Below, in pieces: positions 57,445 through 64,000 of a stretch of 64,000 nucleotides of DNA (its first letter is position 1; each line of letters opens with the position of its first letter). The position numbers were made by a program, and so were the translations under genes. The notes beneath the pieces are model-generated. The model was not told where the DNA came from, searched no databases, and saw only the letters and a list, made by a program, of their open reading frames with translations. This DNA comes from Candidatus Rhodobacter oscarellae (GTDB lineage Bacteria > Pseudomonadota > Alphaproteobacteria > Rhodobacterales > Rhodobacteraceae), in assembly GCF_001078595.1 (NCBI RefSeq), contig NZ_LFTY01000001.1, positions 363,830 to 427,829 on the forward strand, in the 5' to 3' direction.

Positions 57445-59508
57445 ATGGAAATGACCGTGGAGCAAAGCCGGAAGATTGGCGGGCTTGGGATAACGACGCT
57501 GGCCGGGCTATTCGTCGCCGCCGTCGGGCTCATATGCGTTGCAATCGAACCCTTTGCGCCATGGATCACCGCCTGGCCCGCCTCGTTAACAATTCCGGCC
57601 TCGGATTGGATCGGCGCCGCGCTTGAGTACATCCTGAACGTCATAAAGCCGGTTGCGCGCGCGTTTTCAGCTGCGTTGGCCTATCCGATGTATTGGACCA
57701 ACTCCGCTTTGACCCTAACGCCATGGCCGATTGTGATCGGAGTTGTTGTGGCGCTTGGCTGGTACATCAATGGGCTGCGGCTTGCGGCGCTTGGCTTTAT
57801 CGGTTTCGCTCTTGTGGTGGCCTCGGGCTATTGGACCGAGAGCATGAACACGCTTGCGCTGGTGGCCGTTTCCGTCCCCTTGGCGCTTTTTGTTGGCATG
57901 GCCATCGGGATTGCGGCTTTTGAGTACAGGGCCCTCAAGGGGCCCATCCAGGCGGTTCTAGACGTCATGCAGACGGTGCCCACGTTTGCCTATCTGACGC
58001 CTTTGCTGCTGCTGTTTGGCTTCGGCCCGGTCGTTGGGCTGATCGCGTCCGCCATCTACGCGGCGCCGCCAATGGCGCGGAATGTTCTGCTTGGGCTAGA
58101 ACGCGTGGACACAGAAATTCGCGAGGCCGCCGTGATGTCGGGGGGCAATCGCTTGCAGCAATTGTTTTTGGTTGAGATCCCGGCGGCGGCCAAACAAATC
58201 ATGGTCGGCGTCAACCAATGCCTGATGGCAGCGCTGTCGATGGTGATCATCGCCGCCGTGATTGGCGGGTTTAATGATATCGGATGGGAGGTCTTGCTGA
58301 CGATGCGCAAGGCTCAGTTCGGCCAAAGCTTGCTGGCTGGTCTTGTTGTCGTGGTCTTCGCGATTGTCATCGACCGGATGAGCGCCACAATGGCGCTGGA
58401 GCGGAACCGGCGGGATTGGCGGATTTCACTGGCGATCATTTTGGCCTTCGCTGTTGCGTCGCTGATCTTCCTGCGCGCATTGCCGGACCCCGGATCCTTC
58501 GGTGCCTTCAACGGCATCGCAGAGCGCGTGGACACAGGGCTTGGGAACTTTACGGCTCAAAACGGGGCGGCGTTGGACTCTTTGAAGAACAACGTTGTGT
58601 TTTTTGTGCTGCTGCCATTGCGGATAGGGTTTGACGACGCCGTGCTGCCGTTCACCTGGGGGATGCAGTGGACAGCCGCGATGAGCGTTTGGTTCTACAT
58701 TGCCGCTGCCGTGCTAGGAGGCGTTCTGGCATGGTCAGGGCGCGCATTGGCGGGCGCATTACTGATGGTGCTGGCGATCGTGCTGGAAACCGGGATTGCG
58801 CAGCTGCCCTGGCCATTCTTGCTGATCGGGACTGGCGTTTTGGGATGGATGTCGGGTGGGCGTAAGCTGTCGATCCTCGTGGTGGTTTTACTGGCGCTGA
58901 TCTTGATCTCCGGGCTGTGGGAGCGGGCGTTGCTGTCTGTGTACCTGTCAGGTGTGTCAGTGCTTGCCTGCGCCGTCCTGGGCGGGGCGATTGGATTGCT
59001 TTGCGCCGTCAGCCCCATGGCGTGGCGCGTCGTTCGGCCGATCTGCGACATGCTGCAGACGATTCCACTATTCGTCTTTTTGATCCCGGTTCTGATGTTC
59101 TTTCAGATCGGTGAGTTCTCGGCATTTCTGGCGATTTGTGCCTACGCGATCGTGCCGATGATCCGCTACACCCAGCATGGGCTGACCTCCACGCCGCCAG
59201 AGCTGCTGGATGCGGCAACCACATCCGGCGCAACGGCCTGGCAGACCATGGTGGAGGTGCGTGCGCCCTACGCGGTCCCCACGATCCTGTTGGGTCTAAA
59301 CCAGACGATCCTTTATGCCTTCGCAATGCTCGTAATCGCGGCGTTGATTGGCACGACCGGGCTGGGCCAGTCGATCTTTCTGGCCTTGGGCAGCGCCGAT
59401 GTTGGCCTTGGTATCACCGCCGGGGCAGCGATGGCGATGCTGGCGCTGGTGGCGGATCGGTTGGTGCAAGGGTTCGCAGAGGAACGCCGCAAAGCGCTTG
59501 GCCTTTAA
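57445..59508 (+). CDS. Fused double permease of the glycine betaine-type transporter (ProW-like)
   Basis: 687 residues, about twice ProW. Two permease domains with EAA loops: REAAVMSGGNRLQQLFLVEIPAA (about 225-250) and LDAATTSGATAWQTMVEVRAPYA (about 590-615). A connecting helical region of about 120 residues lies between them. One polypeptide can therefore supply the whole membrane dimer. Such fused forms exist in a few OpuA/Prop-type systems. Ends the operon; a convergent LacI gene follows 47 bp later. Confidence 0.87.
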   Translation: MEMTVEQSRKIGGLGITTLAGLFVAAVGLICVAIEPFAPWITAWPASLTIPASDWIGAALEYILNVIKPVARAFSAALAYPMYWTNSALTLTPWPIVIGVVVALGWYINGLRLAALGFIGFALVVASGYWTESMNTLALVAVSVPLALFVGMAIGIAAFEYRALKGPIQAVLDVMQTVPTFAYLTPLLLLFGFGPVVGLIASAIYAAPPMARNVLLGLERVDTEIREAAVMSGGNRLQQLFLVEIPAAAKQIMVGVNQCLMAALSMVIIAAVIGGFNDIGWEVLLTMRKAQFGQSLLAGLVVVVFAIVIDRMSATMALERNRRDWRISLAIILAFAVASLIFLRALPDPGSFGAFNGIAERVDTGLGNFTAQNGAALDSLKNNVVFFVLLPLRIGFDDAVLPFTWGMQWTAAMSVWFYIAAAVLGGVLAWSGRALAGALLMVLAIVLETGIAQLPWPFLLIGTGVLGWMSGGRKLSILVVVLLALILISGLWERALLSVYLSGVSVLACAVLGGAIGLLCAVSPMAWRVVRPICDMLQTIPLFVFLIPVLMFFQIGEFSAFLAICAYAIVPMIRYTQHGLTSTPPELLDAATTSGATAWQTMVEVRAPYAVPTILLGLNQTILYAFAMLVIAALIGTTGLGQSIFLALGSADVGLGITAGAAMAMLALVADRLVQGFAEERRKALGL

Positions 59509-59555
59509 AGCGCTCCGACCATTGTACTCAGGTTGGCAAAGAGTGCTCGACAGTC

Positions 59556-60590
59556 TCAGCCGATGATCTGTCGGGTCGTCGAACCCGGCACCAAGTGAAA
59601 GCCGGTGTCCCGCGCCGTCGGGTGCGGCTCGCCAGATATGCGCGCGACCATCGCCTCGGCCGCCGCCTGCCCCAGCTTGAGATGCGAGACATGCAGCGAT
59701 GTCAGGCGCTGCTGCAGCACCGACGCAATCGGCATATCGCCCCAGCCCGCAACGCCAATATCTGCGGGCACCGAAAGGCCCAGCTTCTCGCAGTATTGCA
59801 GCCCGCCAAAGGCCATGGCGTCGTTCTGATAGTAGATGCAATCGACCGCGGCGCCAGAGGCCAGCAGCTGCTCGGTGCCGTAGAACCCCGGGTAGTAGCT
59901 GGCGGTGTCATGCAGGCAGAACTGCCGCGCGACGCTGCCGCCGCCATCCGTGATCGCCTTTGTGAAGCCTTCCAGACGCGCCGTCGCCGCATTCGCCGTG
60001 TCATGGCTGGTCCCGACATAGCCCAAAGAGCGATAGCCGAGCCCCACCAGATAGCGCCCCATCTCGAAACCGCAATCATAGTGGTTCACGCCCACGCTGA
60101 TATCCAGCGGACTAGAGTTCAGATCCCAGATCTCAACAATTGGGATCCCAGCATTGCGCAGCATCTCTAGCGCGCGCGGCGAATGGGAGCGCCCCGTCAG
60201 GATCAGCCCCGCGGGCTGCCAGGACAGGACCGTCTCGATCCAGGCCTCTTCCTCTTGGATCGTGTGCTGCGTCAGGCCCAGCACCGTCTGGTAGCCAAAG
60301 GATCTCAGCTTTCGGTCGATCCCCTCGAGCACCTGGGCGAACACCTCGTTGCCCAAATCGGGGATGGAGACGCCCACAAATGTCGAGGTCTGATCGCCTG
60401 CGAAAACCGTCGCCAGCCGATTCGGAACGTAGCCCAGCAGGTCGATCTTCTGCATGACCAAGTCGCGGGTTTTTTCTGAATAGCCGCCCTCGCCGCGCAG
60501 CACCCGGCTGGCCGTCATTTTGGACACGCCCGCCGCTCTTGCCACCTCGGCCAGGCTTACCTTGCTGTTTTTACTTGATTTTTCTGACAT
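59556..60590 (-). CDS. LacI-family repressor of the adjacent sugar ABC operon
   Basis: 344 residues. N-terminal LacI helix-turn-helix VSLAEVARAAGVSKMTASRVLRG, then hinge and sugar-binding domain (FVGVSIPDLGNEVFAQVLEG..., GWGDMPIASVLQQ). Divergent from the sugar ABC genes, with two palindromic operators in the 117-bp spacer. Loss of binding in the presence of the cognate sugar is expected. Confidence 0.9.
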   Translation of the reverse strand: MSEKSSKNSKVSLAEVARAAGVSKMTASRVLRGEGGYSEKTRDLVMQKIDLLGYVPNRLATVFAGDQTSTFVGVSIPDLGNEVFAQVLEGIDRKLRSFGYQTVLGLTQHTIQEEEAWIETVLSWQPAGLILTGRSHSPRALEMLRNAGIPIVEIWDLNSSPLDISVGVNHYDCGFEMGRYLVGLGYRSLGYVGTSHDTANAATARLEGFTKAITDGGGSVARQFCLHDTASYYPGFYGTEQLLASGAAVDCIYYQNDAMAFGGLQYCEKLGLSVPADIGVAGWGDMPIASVLQQRLTSLHVSHLKLGQAAAEAMVARISGEPHPTARDTGFHLVPGSTTRQIIG

Positions 60591-60601
60591 TTCGCCGACT
60601 T

Positions 60602-60617
60602 ACGTTACCGGTAACGT
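60602..60617. promoter_or_regulatory. LacI-type operator O1 ACGTTACCGGTAACGT
   Basis: A perfect 16-bp palindrome with the central CG of LacI/GalR operators. It overlaps the leader of the lacI gene (11 bp upstream of its ATG) and lies 6 bp upstream of the -35 of the sugar operon. Confidence 0.85.
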
Positions 60618-60623
60618 TTTGCC

Positions 60624-60651
60624 TTGACAGCGCCGCGCTTTGATCCATCAT
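60624..60651 (+). promoter_or_regulatory. Predicted promoter of the sugar ABC operon
   Basis: TTGACA (60624-60629), 16-nt spacer, CATCAT (60646-60651). It sits exactly between operators O1 and O2, a layout that suits looped repression. Confidence 0.6.
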
Positions 60652-60656
60652 GAGTT

Positions 60657-60672
60657 ACGTTACGGGTAACGC
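60657..60672. promoter_or_regulatory. LacI-type operator O2 ACGTTACGGGTAACGC
   Basis: Imperfect copy of O1 (14 of 16 symmetric positions), centred 55 bp from it and just downstream of the predicted -10, where it would block transcription. Confidence 0.8.
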
Positions 60673-60707
60673 TACGCAGTTTGCGCCCCCGTGACAAGGG
60701 AGGACCA

Positions 60708-62237
60708 ATGCCGCAACGCCAGCACAAGGGGCTGTTCTTTGACCGCATCGACAAGCATTTCGGTGGCACCTACGCCGTCAGGGATGTCTCGCTGGCGGTC
60801 GGGCGTGGCGAGATCGTCGCGCTTCTAGGCGAAAACGGCGCGGGCAAGTCCACCCTCATCAAGGTGCTGGGCGGCATCCACCAACCGGATGCGGGCCAGG
60901 TGCTGATCGACGGCGCCCCCTACCAGCACAAGCCCGCCGGATTTGGCGAACGCCAGAAGGTCGCCTTTATTCACCAAGACCTTGGCCTCATTGAATGGAT
61001 GACCGTGGCCGAGAACATCGCCCTGGCGCTTGGCTACAAGCGCAGCGGCGGCCTCATCCAATGGGGCGCGGTGGACGATTTTGCGGCGCAGGCTTTGGCG
61101 CGCGTGGAATGCGACTTTGATCCCTCCACCCGTGTCGAGGATCTTACGCGGACCGAGAAATCCCTGGTCGCGATTGCCCGCGCGCTGGCCGTCGATAGCG
61201 AATTCCTGGTGCTGGACGAGCCGACCGCATCCTTGCCCGCCGACGAGGTCGAGCGGCTGTTCTCGGCGCTGCGCCCGTTGCGCGACAGTGGCGTTGGCAT
61301 GATTTATGTCAGCCACCGGCTGGACGAGATTTTTCGCATCGCGGACCGGGTCGCCGTGCTGCGCGACGGAACGCTGGTAGGCGTGCGCAGCATCGAACAC
61401 ACCACGCCTGAGGAACTGGTGCAAAAGATTGTGGGCCGGAAGACGCGCGAGACGCTGAAGTCGTCGGATGTTCCGGGCGCTCCTATCCTCAGCTTGCGGA
61501 ACTTCGCAGCCGGAGATGTCAGCCCGGTGGACATCACATTGCGCGATGGCGAGATCGTGGGCCTCGTTGGACTGCGCGGCGCCGGGCACGAAGCGCTTTC
61601 CCGAGCACTCTTTGGCGTCGAGCCCTACGCTGGCAGCGTGGACCTGAACGGCGAGGTGCCTGATCTGAGCTCTCCTCAGGCGGCGATGCGCGCAGGGATC
61701 GGTCTGGTGGCGAAGGACAGGACCGAAGAATCCGTCGCCATGAGCCTTACGATCCGCGAGAACACGTTCCTAAATCCTGCGGGCGTCGGGCGCAGTCTGC
61801 TCAACCTTCTGTCTTTATCCCGCGAGGCATCGCAGGCCGCCAAGATCGGCTCTGACCTTGGGCTTTCGCCGAATGATCCGAGCCTCGCCATCGAAGCACT
61901 GTCCGGCGGCAACCAGCAGAAGGTCGTGCTGGGGCGATGGCTGGCAACCAACCGCAAGCTGTTGGTCTGCGAGGATCCGACTGCCGGCGTCGATGTGGGG
62001 GCAAAGGCAGAGATCTATGCGCTCTTGAACCGCGCATTGGCGGATGGGGTCGGCATCCTGGTGGTCTCAACCGATTTTGAAGAAATCGCCACGCTCTGCC
62101 ACCGCGCCATCGTCTTTAGCCAGGGCCAGATCGTCGACGAGATCACTGGCACCCGGCTTTCAACAGAGAACCTGATCCAGGCGGCCTCGGCCTCGAACAT
62201 CACGCATCCAAAGGAAGACCACCATGCAATCGCTTGA
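60708..62237 (+). CDS. Sugar ABC transporter ATP-binding protein (RbsA/MglA-type, two nucleotide-binding domains)
   Basis: 509 residues from ATG 60708 with AAGGGAGG upstream. First half: Walker A GENGAGKST, Walker B LVLDEPTASLPADE; the signature reads LTRTEKSLVAIARAL instead of LSGGQ. Second half: degenerate Walker A GLRGAGHEA, but intact LSGGNQQKVVLGRWLA and VCEDPTAGVDVG. Typical of sugar ABC ATPases in which only one half hydrolyses well. Overlaps the permease gene by 14 bp. Confidence 0.9.
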   Translation: MPQRQHKGLFFDRIDKHFGGTYAVRDVSLAVGRGEIVALLGENGAGKSTLIKVLGGIHQPDAGQVLIDGAPYQHKPAGFGERQKVAFIHQDLGLIEWMTVAENIALALGYKRSGGLIQWGAVDDFAAQALARVECDFDPSTRVEDLTRTEKSLVAIARALAVDSEFLVLDEPTASLPADEVERLFSALRPLRDSGVGMIYVSHRLDEIFRIADRVAVLRDGTLVGVRSIEHTTPEELVQKIVGRKTRETLKSSDVPGAPILSLRNFAAGDVSPVDITLRDGEIVGLVGLRGAGHEALSRALFGVEPYAGSVDLNGEVPDLSSPQAAMRAGIGLVAKDRTEESVAMSLTIRENTFLNPAGVGRSLLNLLSLSREASQAAKIGSDLGLSPNDPSLAIEALSGGNQQKVVLGRWLATNRKLLVCEDPTAGVDVGAKAEIYALLNRALADGVGILVVSTDFEEIATLCHRAIVFSQGQIVDEITGTRLSTENLIQAASASNITHPKEDHHAIA

Positions 62238-63246
62238 GAGCAGCGCGCTTGAGCCCACAAAGGCCGAGCTAAAGACCCTCAGCTTTTCGGCGCGGCTAAT
62301 GCGGTTCCTGCCGGTTTACGGCCTGGTGATCCTGATGGTGCTCTTGATCGGGCTCTTCTCGGTGCTCTTGCCGAACACCTTCCCGACGATGCTGAACATG
62401 CGGGCCATCATCTCGGACAAGGCGATCATCGCGCTGTTGTCCCTGGGCGCGATGATCCCGATGGCCGCGGGGCGGATCGACCTGACGGTGGGCTATGGCA
62501 TCGTGCTGTGGCACATCCTTGCGATCTCCAGCCAGACGATACTGGGCCTGCCCTGGCCGGTGGCGGTGATGGCGGTGCTCATGCTGGGCGCCTTCACCGG
62601 GTTCCTGAATGGCCTGCTGGTGGAAGTCGCCAAGATCGACAGCTTCATCGCCACGCTGGGCACCGGCACGGTGCTTTATGCGCTGGCGCTTTGGCACACC
62701 GGAGGGCGGCAGATGGTGGGCGTGCTGCCCGAGGGGTTCTACGACATTTCCACCACCTTTGTCTTCGGGTTGCCGATCACCGGCTACTACCTGTTGTTCA
62801 TCACGGTGGTGATGTGGGTGGTGCTCGAATACACCCCGGTGGGGCGGTACCTTTATGCGATTGGCGCTAACCAGCGCGCGGCGGCCCTGAATGGTATCCC
62901 CACCCGCAAATACGTGATCGGCGCCTTCGTGGCCTCGGGCACGATGACGGCGCTTGCGGGGATCATCCTGGCGTCCAAGCTGCGGATCGGGCAGGCCAGC
63001 GTCGGCCTAGAGTTCCTGCTGCCCGCGCTGGTCGGCGCCTTCCTGGGCTCCACCACGATCAAGCCGGGGCGGGTGAACGTCTGGGGCACCGTCGTCGGCG
63101 TGGCAATCCTGGCCGTGGGCATCTCGGGCATTCAACAATTCGGCGGCTCCTTTTGGGTCGAGCCGCTTTTTAATGGGGTAACCCTGCTGATCGCCATCGG
63201 CATCGCAGGATACGCGCAGCGTCGTAAGGGTGCCGCCAGACGCTGA
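62224..63246 (+). CDS. Sugar ABC transporter permease (RbsC-type)
   Basis: 340 residues, eight to nine TM helices. SLGAMIPMAAGRIDLTVGYG and GFLNGLLVEVAKIDSFIATLGTGTVLYALALW match RbsC-like permeases, as does AIGANQRAAALNGIPTRKY. Conserved RIDLTVG is the usual sugar-permease motif. Co-transcribed with the ATPase and binding protein. Sugar unknown. Confidence 0.9.
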   Translation: MQSLESSALEPTKAELKTLSFSARLMRFLPVYGLVILMVLLIGLFSVLLPNTFPTMLNMRAIISDKAIIALLSLGAMIPMAAGRIDLTVGYGIVLWHILAISSQTILGLPWPVAVMAVLMLGAFTGFLNGLLVEVAKIDSFIATLGTGTVLYALALWHTGGRQMVGVLPEGFYDISTTFVFGLPITGYYLLFITVVMWVVLEYTPVGRYLYAIGANQRAAALNGIPTRKYVIGAFVASGTMTALAGIILASKLRIGQASVGLEFLLPALVGAFLGSTTIKPGRVNVWGTVVGVAILAVGISGIQQFGGSFWVEPLFNGVTLLIAIGIAGYAQRRKGAARR

Positions 63247-63274
63247 AACACATTTGCAAAGGGAGGATAATCAT

Positions 63275-64000
63275 ATGCGCAAACGCATTTTCATGGCCGG
63301 GTTGCTGGCCGGCACGGTCCTGGCCACATCGGTGCTTGCCGAGACGCCCTGGGACGGACCGACCGAGGGCCCCGCGGCAGCGCAAGGCAAATCCATCGCG
63401 GTGCTGGCGGGAGACCTCAAGAACGGCGGCATCCTGGGCGTCACATCCGGCATCGAGGAAGCCGCGGGCGTGATCGGCTGGCAGGTGCGCGTGCTGGACG
63501 GCGCAGGCTCGATCCAGGGCCGCACCGCGGCCATCGGCCAGGCGCTGGCGCTGCAACCGGACGGCATCATCATCAACGGCTTTGACGCGGTCGAGCAGCA
63601 GGCGGCGCTGGAAGGCGTGGCTGCGGCAGGCATCCCCATGGTGGCCTGGCATTCCGGGCCCAAGATCGGCTGCGACGCGCCGGGCGGGATCTTTGCCAAT
63701 GTCTCGACCGACGCGATGACCGTGTCCGAGGTTGCCGCGGAATGGGCCATCAAGGATGGCGGCGACGGAATGGGCGCGATCATCTTTACCGACTCGACCT
63801 ATCAGATCGCCATCGACAAGGCTGACCGCATCAAAGAGACTATCGAGGCGATGGGCGGCACGGTGCTGGAATATGTCGACACGCCAATCGCCGACACCTC
63901 CACGCGTATGGGGCCGTTGACGATCAGCCTCTTGCAGAAATACGGCGACAGCTGGACGCATGCGCTGGCGATTAACGACCTTTACTTTGATTTCATGGGC
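63275..64000 (+). CDS. Sugar-binding protein of the ABC operon, 3' end outside window
   Basis: ATG 63275 with AGGGAGG upstream. 242 residues visible; signal peptide of about 22 residues ending VLA. Type I sugar-binding fold: SIAVLAGDLKNGGILGVTSGIEEAAG, DGIIINGFDAVEQQ, AGIPMVAWHSGPKIGC and WTHALAINDLYFDF, the last close to the ligand hinge. RbsB/LacI-like. One Cys in KIGCDAP. Cut by the right edge before its C-terminal lobe is complete. Confidence 0.85.
   Translation, partial: MRKRIFMAGLLAGTVLATSVLAETPWDGPTEGPAAAQGKSIAVLAGDLKNGGILGVTSGIEEAAGVIGWQVRVLDGAGSIQGRTAAIGQALALQPDGIIINGFDAVEQQAALEGVAAAGIPMVAWHSGPKIGCDAPGGIFANVSTDAMTVSEVAAEWAIKDGGDGMGAIIFTDSTYQIAIDKADRIKETIEAMGGTVLEYVDTPIADTSTRMGPLTISLLQKYGDSWTHALAINDLYFDFMG

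Overview
This is a high-GC window with tightly packed genes, many 4-bp ATGA/GTGA start-stop overlaps and GTG starts. The gene content points to a marine-type alphaproteobacterium of the Rhodobacterales (Roseobacter/Rhodobacter group): an RpoE-ChrR singlet-oxygen pair with its FAD oxidoreductase/DUF1365/MFS/DUF3833/SDR operon, DUF3572 next to a PleD-like cyclase, a split saccharopine pathway, a liv transport cluster with acyl-CoA ligases, and many ABC uptake systems. No tRNA, rRNA, CRISPR array, insertion sequence or prophage was recognised.

Layout. 1-12.6 kb: minus-strand liv-type ABC transporter (livG, livH, livM, substrate-binding protein, livF) with two CoA ligases at its ends, interrupted by unknown secreted or membrane proteins and by repeat elements. 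It ends in a cysteine-free caspase-like protein cut by the window edge. 12.6-16 kb: small membrane protein, histidine phosphatase and two saccharopine dehydrogenases (lysine catabolism). 16-23.3 kb: the RpoE-ChrR locus, with a divergent five-gene operon and a SABATH-type methyltransferase downstream. 23.3-33.2 kb: DUF3572/PleD-like cyclase, an ECF sigma/anti-sigma/metal-sensor/EF-hand operon, DUF983-NUDIX, DMT exporter, desaturase with divergent XRE regulator, LysR with divergent methyltransferase. 33.6-38.1 kb: ten ribosomal protein genes (rpmC to rpmD) with their own promoter and terminator, cut off from the usual S10 and secY flanks.

38.2-51.4 kb: gamma-glutamylcyclotransferase, MFS, then a polyamine-type ABC transporter (PotF/A/B/C) in one transcription unit with a trimethylamine-dehydrogenase-like flavoprotein. 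Divergent or adjacent are a Rieske oxygenase, a 79-aa unknown protein, a flavin amine oxidase, a class III aminotransferase and a cupin. Together they look like uptake and stepwise breakdown of an N-substituted amine. 51.6-55 kb: zinc uptake (znuA, zur, znuC, znuB) with a very long His/Asp repeat in ZnuA and a palindromic Zur box. 55.4-59.5 kb: glycine-betaine-type ABC system with a fused double permease. 59.6-64 kb: LacI regulator and a sugar ABC operon with two operators bracketing a promoter; the binding protein runs off the end.

The main unexplained signals are: three arrays of CCGAC spaced exactly 11 nt apart; a double-palindrome element present in two opposite orientations; a chimeric 16-codon ORF made of the start of livH and the end of a neighbouring gene; the SABATH methyltransferase at the singlet-oxygen sigma locus; and the amine island with its uncharacterised small protein. 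All function calls come from reading motifs by eye; no database search was possible.
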